A stretch of DNA of 64,000 nucleotides from Phaeodactylibacter xiamenensis (GTDB lineage Bacteria > Bacteroidota > Bacteroidia > Chitinophagales > Saprospiraceae), in contig NZ_JPOS01000002.1 in NCBI RefSeq assembly GCF_000759025.1, positions 80,001 to 144,000 on the forward strand, in the 5' to 3' direction. The notes below the pieces were generated by a model. It ran no database searches and had not been told where the DNA came from. It saw nothing but the letters and a program-made list of their open reading frames with translations. Below are positions 1 to 8,446 of this stretch, piece by piece. Position numbers and translations under genes: made by a program. Within the stretch, counting starts at the first letter, position 1, and each line of letters opens with the position of its first letter.

Positions 1-1133
1 ATGTAGACTTCTTTCTCCCGGCAGGCATTCGCCTCAGTCATTGCTGCACCATAATATATGCCTGCGCCTGTGAGGTCAGCTGCGCCCTCGGCGGGGAGCT
101 TCCGGTAGTCGACGCCAGTGGTAATGACTACGGCCCGGGTATTAATGGTGGAGCCGTCTGCCAGGTGGATGGTTTTGTATTGCCCATCGGTGGAGATGCT
201 GCTGACCTCCTGAGGGGATAGAAACTCCACGCCAAACCGGGTCGCCTGAGTGATGGCGCGTCGGGCAAGTTCGGAACCGCTTAGTCCTTTGGGGAAACCC
301 AGGTAGTTCTCAATCCGGGAACTTGTGCCCGCCTGCCCGCCCGGTGCCCGCCGCTCAATGAGCAAGGTCTTCAGCCCTTCTGACCCACCGTATACGGCTG
401 CAGCTAAACCGGATGGCCCAGCTCCGACGATGACCACATCGTAAAGGTCGGACTTCGCATTGGGATGAAGGCCTATTTTGGCGGCTATCGCTTGTACAGT
501 TGGGTCGGCGATTGCACTGCCATCCTCAAAGAAAACCGCAGGCAGGGTTTTGGCTGGAATATCATGCAAGTTGAGCAATTCTTTTGCTTCCGGGCTGGTT
601 TCTATGTCCAGCCATTGGTAGGGCAGCAGGTTACCTGCCAGGAAATCCTTCACCTGATGGGACTTGGGGGAGTAGTTGTAGCCGACTACGCGTATGCCCC
701 GGAATTTTGGCTTAAAGCCAACCTGCCACTCCTCGAGCAAGTCGTTGAGGACGGGATAAAGCCGTTCCTGTGGCGGGTCCCAGGGTTTAAGAAAGTAGTA
801 ATCGAGCTGTACATCGTTGATGGCTTTGATGGCTGCGTCTGTATCGGAATAGGCAGTGAGCAGCACCCGCTTGGCTTCCGGGTATAATGGCCGGGCACGT
901 TCCAGAAATTCCACCCCCAGCATTTCCGGCATCCGCTGATCAGAAATGAACAGGGCGACTTCTTCTCCCTTTTTCTTTAATGCGTCCAGCGCCTCCAGCC
1001 CTTCGTTAGCGCTTTCCGTGCTGATGATGCGATAGTCTTCCTTATAAGCATTGCGGAGGTCGCGTTTCAGTGAGCGCAGTACCTGCGGGTCATCATCAAC
1101 GGAAAAGATTATGGGTTTGCTGTTGTTGGCCAT
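1..1133 (-). CDS. Response-regulator / thioredoxin-reductase-like FAD oxidoreductase fusion (3' end cut by window edge)
   Basis: The reading frame starts with ATG at 1133 and runs off the left edge, so 377 codons are visible. Residues ~8-120 form a CheY-type receiver domain, with acidic pocket D13-D15, phospho-acceptor D65 (FISDQRMPE) and K116 in LKPWD. Residues ~145-225 resemble a glutaredoxin/thioredoxin-like linker domain. From ~231 a FAD-binding Rossmann fold begins (VVIVGAGPSGLAAA) and continues like thioredoxin reductase. Where classical thioredoxin reductase has its CxxC, this protein reads YYGAAMTEA, so the redox disulfide is absent. This fused architecture is an established family, usually paired with a histidine kinase, and a kinase remnant lies 10 bp upstream. 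Its partner and substrate are unknown. Domain identity is secure; the biochemical role is inferred. Confidence 0.9.
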   Translation of the reverse strand, partial: MANNSKPIIFSVDDDPQVLRSLKRDLRNAYKEDYRIISTESANEGLEALDALKKKGEEVALFISDQRMPEMLGVEFLERARPLYPEAKRVLLTAYSDTDAAIKAINDVQLDYYFLKPWDPPQERLYPVLNDLLEEWQVGFKPKFRGIRVVGYNYSPKSHQVKDFLAGNLLPYQWLDIETSPEAKELLNLHDIPAKTLPAVFFEDGSAIADPTVQAIAAKIGLHPNAKSDLYDVVIVGAGPSGLAAAVYGGSEGLKTLLIERRAPGGQAGTSSRIENYLGFPKGLSGSELARRAITQATRFGVEFLSPQEVSSISTDGQYKTIHLADGSTINTRAVVITTGVDYRKLPAEGAADLTGAGIYYGAAMTEANACREKEVY

Positions 1134-1143
1134 TCGTGTAAGT

Positions 1144-1541
1144 TTAAGCGGTGGGGAAACAAAGGGTAAAAACGGTGCGCCCGGGTTTTGAATCCAGGGT
1201 AATCTTGCCTTTGTGGCGATCTACTATTTTTTTGACGATATCGAGCCCTATCCCGGTCCCCTCCCCCATAGGTTTGGTGGTGAAAAAAGGTTCGAAAATC
1301 CGGGTTTGGTCTTCTTCGGGGATGCCGCTGCCGTTGTCTTCGATGTCTACACAGACATACTCACGGTCAGGGTAAGTGCGGACAATCAGCCGTCCACCGG
1401 GTGGCATGGCATCAACGGCATTGACGATGAGGTTGGTCCAAATCTGGTTGAGCTCACCGGCAAAGCCCTGTACCGCAGGCGCCGACTGGCAGAAGTCTTG
1501 GACCAGTTCGATTTGCTTGCCTTTTACAGGTACATTGCGAC
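1144..1541 (-). pseudogene. 5'-truncated sensor histidine kinase (HATPase domain only)
   Basis: The C-terminal ~130 residues of a histidine kinase are intact: N-box (ELNQIWTNLIVNAVDAM), G1 box (DNGSGIP), F-box (IFEPFFTT) and G2 box (GEGTGIGL). They end in a normal stop at 1144. Upstream of about 1540 the frame stays open but the sequence no longer looks like a kinase; there it is simply the antisense of the MATE gene that starts at 1562. The sensor region, the dimerisation helices and the phospho-acceptor histidine are all missing. This family normally sits next to, and presumably signals to, the receiver/thioredoxin-reductase fusion that follows here. The fragment is most likely a deletion remnant or an assembly junction. 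An ATG at 1656 could give a 170-residue ORF, but its first ~39 codons have no kinase similarity. Confidence 0.75.
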
Positions 1542-1561
1542 CACAAAAATGGTTGCACCCT

Positions 1562-2932
1562 ATGAGCCAGTCAAAAGAACTGGGCGAGAAGCCCATCGGC
1601 CCGCTGTTGCGGAAAATGGCAGTCCCGGCTTCCGTGGGTATGCTTGTGATGTCCATTTACTCGATTGTGGATACGATCTTTGTCGGGATATGGGTAGGCA
1701 CACTGGGCATTGCGGCCATTACGGTGGTGATGCCTATTATGTTCCTGATTTCCAGCATGGGGATGGCGATTGGCGTTGGAGGCAGTTCGATTATCTCGCG
1801 GGCGCTGGGCGGCGATGATCATGACAAGGCGTGCAAGGTTTTTGGCAATATGGCTACCCTGACGCTATTGCTGGTGGTCGTTTTGGGGCTGGGGCTATCG
1901 TTTTTGCTCACGCCGGTGCTGGAACTTTTTGGTGCGCAGGGCGATATTATGGAACCGGCTAAATCCTATTTTACGATTGTGCTGCTTAGCGTGCCCGGTC
2001 TGGCCTTTGCCATGATGGGCAATAATGTGATGCGGGCGGAAGGAGCGCCGAATATGGCGATGTTTACGATGATGGTGCCGGCTGTGGCGAATCTGATTCT
2101 GGACCCGATTTTCATTGTATGGCTGGACTGGGGGATTGAAGGGGCAGCATGGGCCACTACCCTGTCCTACTATGCGAGTGGCGGTTTCACGCTATGGTTT
2201 TTCCTTTCGGGAAGGTCGGAGCTGACGTTGTACAGCAGCAGCATGGTACTTGAGGGCCGGTTGGTCCGGGATATTTTCAGCATTGGTATTGTCACTTTAG
2301 CCAGGCAGGGCACGATTAGCCTGCTGACCATTGTGCTCAACCGTACGCTTTTTCAGTATGGCAATGAAGTGGCGGTGGCTATGTATGGGATTATCAACCG
2401 GGTAATGATGTTTGCCAACTTCCCGGTGCTCGGAATCACACAGGGGTTTATGCCGATTGTGGGGTACAACTTCGGAGCGGGCAAGCCGGAGCGGGTGCGC
2501 AGCATTATCAATTACGCTATTCGGAGTGGCACGGTGATTTCCCTGGGATTGTTTGCGGGGATTCTGTTTTTTGCAGACTCTATCGTGTCCATTTTCACCA
2601 ATGATCCGGAGCTGATCAGCCAAACGCCCCGGGCGCTCATGCTCAGCTTTCTGGCGGTACCGCTGATTACAGCGCAGTTGGTGAGTTCTGCCTACTTCCA
2701 GGCGATTGGGAAAGCCTGGCCGGCATTAATACTCACGCTAACGAAGCAGGGGTTTTTCCTCATTCCTTTTGTGCTCATTCTGCCCCGGTTTTTCGGTTTA
2801 GATGGGGTATGGTATGCCTTCCCGGTATCGGATGTGCTGGCCGTGGCGGTTACATATGGGTATTTGCGGTATGAGTTGGGGAGGAAGGCACCGTATGAAG
2901 TGGAGGCAGCTCAGGTGTCCGGTGGAGATTAG
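1562..2932 (+). CDS. MATE family multidrug/cation efflux transporter
   Basis: This 456-residue integral membrane protein is the usual MATE length. Its N-terminus has the family pattern LGEKPIGPLLRKMAVPA, followed by a hydrophobic helix with YSIVDTIFVG. It has about twelve hydrophobic segments and a family-like middle motif (ITQGFMPIVGYNFGAG). MATE proteins export drugs or metabolites in exchange for H+ or Na+. ATG at 1562 is chosen because the family N-terminus begins there; the open frame continues upstream to 1376 but encodes only the antisense of a kinase fragment. No Bacteroidota promoter is visible and there is only ~20 bp between the start and the kinase fragment, so the native upstream region may be lost. 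The stop overlaps the convergent Uma2 gene by 4 bp. Confidence 0.9.
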   Translation: MSQSKELGEKPIGPLLRKMAVPASVGMLVMSIYSIVDTIFVGIWVGTLGIAAITVVMPIMFLISSMGMAIGVGGSSIISRALGGDDHDKACKVFGNMATLTLLLVVVLGLGLSFLLTPVLELFGAQGDIMEPAKSYFTIVLLSVPGLAFAMMGNNVMRAEGAPNMAMFTMMVPAVANLILDPIFIVWLDWGIEGAAWATTLSYYASGGFTLWFFLSGRSELTLYSSSMVLEGRLVRDIFSIGIVTLARQGTISLLTIVLNRTLFQYGNEVAVAMYGIINRVMMFANFPVLGITQGFMPIVGYNFGAGKPERVRSIINYAIRSGTVISLGLFAGILFFADSIVSIFTNDPELISQTPRALMLSFLAVPLITAQLVSSAYFQAIGKAWPALILTLTKQGFFLIPFVLILPRFFGLDGVWYAFPVSDVLAVAVTYGYLRYELGRKAPYEVEAAQVSGGD

Positions 2933-3552
2933 AGCAGCCCCTGATACAGATCCGACATCTGTATTTCAAAAGCTCCGACCTGAAGATCCTGGTTTGTGTC
3001 ATTGAAATCGGTACTTTTCCATCGATCCGTACCAGGCATTCGCTCAAAAAGGGTCACAAAGGGGCGGTCCTGCTCCAGGTAAATTATGAACTGCAGGGAG
3101 GCGATAGATTTGTACCCCTGTAACTTTTCCCCGAAGTCACGGTTACGGCTTGATGGAGAAATCACCTCTGCTACCATCCAGGGGTTAGTATGGGCAGTCT
3201 TTCCCGGAGCATATTCATGGATGGAAGGTATTCCATGTACGACGGAGACATCAGGTGCATAAGCTTTCACTTGATGCTCCATAAACACATGCCGATTACT
3301 GCCGTACCTCCGGTATTCGGTATTCCCCTTTAAGCAAACAAAAAGTACACCAAGGAGATTAGCAACGAGTTGCTCGTGGTGGTCAGATGCTATACTCATA
3401 ATAATGATTGAGCCATCTTCAAATTCGACCGGATACTCGACCTGTTGCAATACGTCGATGAAAGTAGCGTAATCAGCAGAGAACCGGTGCAATTCCGGGC
3501 CTAACTTTAGACGATCAGACAATGATAGTGGAATGGATACGGCTGTGCTCAT
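2929..3552 (-). CDS. Uma2 family (DUF820) PD-(D/E)XK nuclease-like protein
   Basis: The 207-residue protein has the Uma2/DUF820 layout. An N-terminal region (ADYATFIDVLQQVEYPVEFEDGSIIIM) is followed by APDVSVV as the catalytic Asp strand, then VAEVISPSSRNRDFGEKLQGYKS with the Glu and Lys of the PD-(D/E)XK core, and a C-terminal sheet. The family is abundant in Bacteroidota and Cyanobacteria and is predicted to be a restriction-like endonuclease, but its biological role is not established. The gene is convergent with the MATE gene (4-bp overlap). It looks more A+T-rich than MATE, which fits mobility but is not proof. Confidence 0.85.
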   Translation of the reverse strand: MSTAVSIPLSLSDRLKLGPELHRFSADYATFIDVLQQVEYPVEFEDGSIIIMSIASDHHEQLVANLLGVLFVCLKGNTEYRRYGSNRHVFMEHQVKAYAPDVSVVHGIPSIHEYAPGKTAHTNPWMVAEVISPSSRNRDFGEKLQGYKSIASLQFIIYLEQDRPFVTLFERMPGTDRWKSTDFNDTNQDLQVGAFEIQMSDLYQGLL

Positions 3553-3576
3553 AATCTAAAAATAACACTTTCCACT

Positions 3577-3616
3577 CAAAAAAACAACCGGCGCCGGAAC
3601 ACTACTGCCCGACGCC
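3577..3616 (-). terminator. Rho-independent terminator after the LRR gene
   Basis: Read on the minus strand, an 8-bp G+C-rich stem (3609-3616 with 3590-3597, one G-U pair) is followed by a run of T residues (complement of the A run at 3577-3584). It lies 28 nt past the LRR protein stop at 3644 and before the Uma2 start. Confidence 0.6.
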
Positions 3617-3643
3617 GATCTCACCTAATTTTTTCAACGGTGT

Positions 3644-5974
3644 TTACTTCGTTTTGAGGAGGCGCAGGAGGATTGGCGCCTGACCTTCCCGGCGGATCTC
3701 CAGCAGGTAGAGGCCATCGGGGTGGTTGTGCAGGTCCCACTCGGTTTGTACCGTGCCCGCCTGAAGGACACGCTGCTCCAGTGCCTGCCCTACCGGGTTG
3801 CGCAGGACAACGGTGGCCGGCGCCGGAAGTGCCTGCCCGAAGGACAAGGTAAACGGCCCGCCCGTTGGGTTGGGGAACAAGCGGGGCTCCGGCAACTGCT
3901 CCCCGGTTGCGATGTCCAGGTCCGGCATGGAAAGGTTGCCGCCGCCGGACGACAGCCAGTTGACCCGCCCGAAGGTAGCTGAGGCCTGGCCGTTGGGGTC
4001 TGTAGTAAAGACCGCCAGCCCCATTTCCACACATTGGCCCATAGGCAGGTAGACCTGATGGAAGAGCTGCCAGCTACTGCTATTCGGTGTACGGTAGAAG
4101 CCACGAATCCAGTCTCCCTGACGGACCAGGCGCAAGCGGGTGGCAAATGGAGCGAAGGAGCTGCCTGATGACTTATTGCCTCCGGTTAGGTAGCGGGTCT
4201 CCCGGCGCAGCAGGTTACCCAAATTGGAGTATATAGCTGTCACCTTACTGCCGGGGGCGCTGCTTTCACGGATCATGATGCCCGCATAGCCATTGGTGAC
4301 GGCTTCGATATCCGCCTGTATGCCCCCATCGCCACAAAGCGGGCGGTGTACGTAAGCGGCTTCATCGGCATTGCCCGGGAAGAGGTTATACCCACCTGTG
4401 CTGATGTCAAACACCCCTCTTGGGGCAATGCAGGGGTTGTAGGCATAGTCGGAGCCACTGCCCGGGTCGCCTATGTCTGTGGCGGACCAGCCGGCCGGCA
4501 GGTCTGTGCCCGGTACGATCGCCACCTGAGCGGTACAGCTCGCGCTGCCGCCCACCCCATCAGTAGCGGTGAGGGTTACGGCCTGAATGCCGAGGTCATC
4601 GCAGGTAAAGTACTCCTGATCCAGGCTGAGCGTGCCAGTGCCACAAGCCTCCGAGGTGCCATCGTCTATCATGCCAGGCGTAAGGAAGAGGTTGCCACCG
4701 GGGTCCAGCTTGGCGGTGATGTTGCCGCAGCCAACGGTAGGGACGCAGTCCGGGCAGTCGGTATTTACGGGCTCGAAATAACCCGTTACCGTGGGGGAGA
4801 ATGCGGTCCAAATACCATTGACCCGCGCACGTACCTTTACGCCAACGGAAGCAGCATTAGTCAAACAGTCCGTACATTCATAAACGCTACTCGTTAACAC
4901 CGTATTGCTATTGAGCAAAGGCACAGATGCCCCTGTAACAGTCAATACCACGTTATACAAATCCGCCCCCTCAACAGCAGTCCACGCCAGTGGGATGGTG
5001 ATGCCTTCTTCAGGGCGGCCCTCATTGGAGCAGCCGTTGTCCAGGATAGCCCCCTCTGTGAATGCGGTGATGGAAGGCGGGTCGATGAGGCATGGCCCGC
5101 ACAGCAGCCCACCACAGTCCACGCCGGTCTCATCGCCATTCTGAATGCCATCGCTGCAGGTCTCGCAGGAGCCATCGTCCTGATTGGCGGCCGGGTTGTA
5201 GTTGTGGGCGGTGGGGTCGGTGCAGCCGGGGATGGGGGCTGCTTCAGTCGTGAAAGATTCCTCCGTACAGCCTTGTGCATCGCCGTTGCCGTCATAAGGT
5301 GTGATGGTCACATATATAGTCGTACTGTATGGGAAATTACCGGGATCATAAGTCGTCACATTGCCTACATCCATGCTATTGAGAATGTCGGTGCCGCCGC
5401 TTGTGGTACCTACCGTAAGCTTATAGCCAATAACACCGTCAACATTGCCCCATGAAAGATCGGTAGAGATAGAAACGTTCGAGCCCCCATTCAGCGGCAT
5501 GCTCAAGCTGGCACAATCCGGAAACAAACAGCCTCCTGTACCAGAATTGCAAAAGCTTTGAAAATCACCTCCTCCAGGCAGTCCAGGGTTGTTGCTGAAA
5601 TCAACTATCAAAACATCACATAATGCAGACAGCGTTAAGGGGAAACAACCAGACAATTGGTTATCTCGACAATTCAAAGAAACCAATTCTGACAGCTCTC
5701 CTAACTCTGGAGGCAATGATCCTGTCAGATTATTATCATATAGAGCTAATTGCCTCAACTCTTGAAGGCTACCAATTTCAGGGGGAATCTGTCCAGAGAT
5801 GTTATTAGCTGCCAGCCATAAAAATCTAAGCTTCGTCAGGCTTCCAAGTTCAGCGGGTATACTTCCTGTAAACCCATTATTGTGAAGGCGCAAGCTTTCC
5901 AGATTTGCCAAGTTGCTCAGCTCTGGTGGGATGACACCAGTGAAATTATTATTGTAAAGACTCAATGATCTCAT
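3644..5974 (-). pseudogene. 3' part of secreted LRR protein with T9SS sorting domain (gene interrupted by MITE)
   Basis: This is the downstream part of a gene whose 5' part lies at 6107-6931. Reading order: five or so plant-type leucine-rich repeats (L..L.L..NN.TG.IPPE pattern); a fibronectin-like segment; GCTDPTAHNYNPAANQDDGSCE-type Asp-rich motif; a CSDGIQNGDETGVDCGG cysteine motif; another Fn3-like segment; an HYR/Ig-like stretch; a laminin-G/DUF1349-like region (GIMIRESSAPGSK); and a C-terminal type IX secretion sorting domain (RLFPNPTGGPFTL ... HPDGLYLLEIRREG). The intact protein would be secreted or surface-anchored, about 1,040 residues. Native codons resume at the element's right boundary (5988 downward: L-G-S-L-T-K). 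The ATG at 5974 is internal to an LRR and is not a genuine start. Expression of this half is doubtful. Confidence 0.85.
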
Positions 5975-5988
5975 CTTAGTAAGGCTAC

Positions 5989-6157
5989 CTAGTGGTCTGT
6001 CAAGGCTAAAACTAGGGGTTGCCTGCGGCGACTTTTGAGGCTACTCTTCGTTGGATAACCCCTTACGTAGCGCTGCTATGCGCGGGAACATCCGCCTTGA
6101 TTAGCCTCAAAATTCGCTCCCACTCAACCCATAAATTAACACTTGACAGACCACTAG
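5989..6157. mobile_element. MITE-like palindromic element 1, inserted in the LRR gene
   Basis: Perfect 16-bp terminal inverted repeats lie at 5989-6004 (CTAGTGGTCTGTCAAG) and 6142-6157. The interior is also imperfectly self-complementary (TTTTGAGGCTA against TAGCCTCAAAA), centred on a TAGC/GCTA hairpin. Both ends carry CTAG. Removing one CTAG plus the interior (165 bp) restores the LRR reading frame exactly, which implies a target duplication of CTAG, or of TA within CTAG. Targeting TA within CTAG is the habit of IS630-type transposases, but no transposase is encoded here. The read-through adds about ten foreign codons before a stop at 6107. A related element lies at 55968-56134. Confidence 0.88.
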
Positions 6158-6931
6158 TTCAAGAGGCAGCTCCCCGTTAAAGTTACCGCCTACAGCGTAA
6201 ACACTTGAAAGGTTTAGTGTTTCCAGTTCTGTTAAATTCCCTATCTCAGGTGGAATATTTCCACCTACCCAAGTGCTTGAAAGATTTAAGTTCCTTAGAT
6301 TAGTCAAATTCCAGATTTCAAGTGGAATGGATCCACTTAGGCCAGTTCTCGCGAAGTTCAATGTCTCCAAAAAAGCTAACTGTCCGATTTCAGTTGGTAT
6401 TTCACCTGTCAAGCTTGTATTGAAGCTAAGGTTTAGTGTTTGCAAATTAGACACAGCCATAAGCCCCACCGGTATTTCACCGGTAAGTCCATTATAATTT
6501 AAATCGATTTCCTGCACACATCCCTCGGTATCTAAAATCACCCCAAACCAACTTTCCATTGGCTGACTCAAATCCCAAGTATTAGTCCATGTAGGTCCAT
6601 TTGTAGCGTTGTAAAGGGCCACTAGAGCTAGAGAGTCATTCTGTCGGCAGGAACTATTGGTTGTAGCGACTGTTTTATCGTGAATGTCAGGCTGGGGCAA
6701 AGTATTCATTCCTGCTAATGCCAAAGGTGACCCGACCAAAAAAAGTATGTAAATTGACAAAAGAGGTTTAAGCAAACTACAGCTCAGGTTTGCACGATAA
6801 GTAGCATGGGCTAATAACGAAATTGTAAAAACACTTGCCGGTACTTCTCCGTAATAATTTTGAGGAGATACCAACATAGAGCAGCTAGCAGCCGACCGCC
6901 CATTTGATTTTTCGGGTAAAGTTTGATTCAT
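6107..6931 (-). pseudogene. 5' part of secreted LRR protein (ends prematurely inside MITE)
   Basis: ATG at 6931 gives 274 codons. There is a ~50-residue N-terminal stretch, a hydrophobic export signal (about residues 54-72, SLLKPLLSIYILFLVGSPLA), the LVALYNATNGPTWTNTW motif that typically precedes LRRs, and then plant-type LRRs (LTGEIP, LSGSIP, GNIPPEIGNL). Native sequence ends at GELPLEL (near 6158). The last ~12 residues come from the inserted element and the stop is at 6107. The long stretch before the signal peptide is unusual, so a later TTG start just before SLLKP is possible. The N-terminal half is visibly more A+T-rich than the C-terminal half of the same gene. A truncated secreted LRR protein lacking the T9SS signal could still be made. 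Confidence 0.85.
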
Positions 6932-7090
6932 GATTATATAAAGTTTGGTTTAAACAGGCACGAACTGACTGGAGCACCACCTGCCTGTGCAAGTGTGCCA
7001 TAGTCAATTCCAAAAAAGGACCGGACAATCGGGTGTGGTTGGGAGTGCTGCGGCGCAGCGGGTATCAATTGGTTTCCCCGGGATATAGCA

Positions 7091-7218
7091 GGGTGTAAGC
7101 GGGTATAAAAATAAGATAGCCTACAGTGCGGGCAAACAACAACCCTATATCAAGTATTGTACGAGAAATTGTGGGTGTAAGCGGGTATAAAAATAAGATA
7201 GCCTACAGTGCGGGCAAA
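7091..7218. repeat. Pair of identical 46-bp direct repeats
   Basis: A 46-bp sequence beginning GGGTGTAAGCGGGTATAAAA occurs at 7091-7136 and again at 7173-7218, an 82-bp period. It lies 160-290 bp upstream of the LRR gene. The rest of the 6932-7090 stretch shows no gene and no clear TAnnTTTG promoter. Confidence 0.85.
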
Positions 7219-7296
7219 GGGAAAAAACAGGAGTGGTCGATATTGGGTATGAGTGGTCGATGGTCAGGTTAAGTGGTCAAATTAGGAGGGGGGTTG

Positions 7297-7590
7297 GGAA
7301 CACAGATTGGAGAGATTGCGCAGATTTCCACGGATTTCCGAGCGGGCCCTCCAGCGGGGCGGGTCTCGTTGAGCAGATCAACGGCATCAGTGTACCCATG
7401 TCGCACGTGGCGGGTTGGAACACGGATTAAACTGATTGCGCGGATTTGCACTGATTCCGGGAAGGCCCTCCAGCGGGGCGGGTCTCGTTGGGCAGATCAG
7501 TGTCATCAGTGTACCCGTGTCGTGCGTGGCATGAGGGAACACAGATTAGACTGATTGCGCGGATTTGCACGAATTTCCAAGAGCCCTCCC
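7297..7590. repeat. Dispersed ~120/138-bp repeat, two full units plus a partial (inverted relative to the 37-kb array)
   Basis: Units contain ACACAGATT...GATTGCGCGGATTTGCAC, then CCTCCAGCGGGGCGGGTCTC, then CAGATCAGTGTCATCAGTGT. The same sequence in reverse complement forms the array at 36930-37865. For example, ~45 bp around 7468-7512 match that array essentially exactly. The short open frames across it are translation artefacts of the repeat. The repeat lies downstream of the LytTR gene end (7613). Confidence 0.88.
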
Positions 7591-7612
7591 CAAGCATTTT
7601 ACCCCCACCTCA

Positions 7613-8446
7613 TTACCGGCGCAGCATATGCTGGATTTTGTCTATCAACTGTTTTAAGCTAGGCCTGTCCGAGATCAGCGCCCCGCTCACGTCCCGGTAA
7701 AAATCAGCACCCCGGCGGCGGGAAGCCTGAAGCTGCTCACCATTTCTCAAAATGAGGTATTTCTCACCTGAGGTGTAGCGCTGTATGTGCAGCTCGTTAA
7801 CCAGGTGGCTGCGGCTGATCCGGTGAAAGCCACCTTCTCCACTTAGTAAGTGTTCGTAGTATTTCAGGTTTTGGGACGATGCTAATCGTTGCCCATCCTC
7901 CAAATGTACGATAGTGGCGGGCCCTTTGGACTCTATGTAAACCACTTTGTCCTTATGGACCATTTCCATATCGCCATGGAGCAAAGGCACCGACATCACT
8001 GACCGAAGCCGTTGCCCCCGGCGTTCCAGCAATTCCATCATGAGGCCGAGTTTTTCAATGATCGCTTGCTGATCCTGGTCCTTTCGGCATGCCCGCTCTA
8101 CAGCGCTGCGCAGCTGATCGGGATTGATGGGTTTCTCGATAAAATCAAGGGCGGCATACCTCATTGCACGTTGGACATTCTCCTTGCTCCCGTGCCCGGT
8201 CACGAAAATCAGGTGAGCATTGAGCAGGCGCTGCGACTCCAGGGTGTTTAAAAGGCTAAAGGAGGTGCCCTGCTTAATCTGTATATCCAGAAAAAGCAGG
8301 TCAGGCCGGATCTCCCGGACCAGCTCCACGGCATCAGGCAGGCAGTCCGCTACCCCGGCAATTTTCATGTCCGGAAAGGATTCTCGTAAGTGGTGCTGCA
8401 GCAATTCGGCCACAGGCAAACTGTCTTCAATAATTGCGGCGGTCAT
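7613..8446 (-). CDS. LytTR family response regulator
   Basis: This 277-residue two-component regulator has a receiver domain at residues ~2-125, with E7-D8 as metal ligands, D54 (LLFLDIQIKQG) as phospho-acceptor, T and K (FIEKPIN) in place. A LytTR DNA-binding domain follows at ~155-250 (GDMEMVHKDKVVYIESKGP ... FHRISRSHLVN). Its start overlaps the end of the sensor kinase gene by 20 bp, so the two are translationally coupled partners. In Bacteroidota such LytS/LytTR pairs control surface or carbohydrate genes; the target here is unknown. The neighbouring secreted LRR gene is a candidate only by proximity. Confidence 0.93.
   Translation of the reverse strand: MTAAIIEDSLPVAELLQHHLRESFPDMKIAGVADCLPDAVELVREIRPDLLFLDIQIKQGTSFSLLNTLESQRLLNAHLIFVTGHGSKENVQRAMRYAALDFIEKPINPDQLRSAVERACRKDQDQQAIIEKLGLMMELLERRGQRLRSVMSVPLLHGDMEMVHKDKVVYIESKGPATIVHLEDGQRLASSQNLKYYEHLLSGEGGFHRISRSHLVNELHIQRYTSGEKYLILRNGEQLQASRRRGADFYRDVSGALISDRPSLKQLIDKIQHMLRR

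Noticed and set aside
465-887. 140-codon plus-strand frame
   Set aside because: Lies within the receiver-oxidoreductase fusion on the opposite strand.
5623-5808. Small plus-strand frame inside the LRR gene
   Set aside because: Antisense of LRR codons; repeat-driven.
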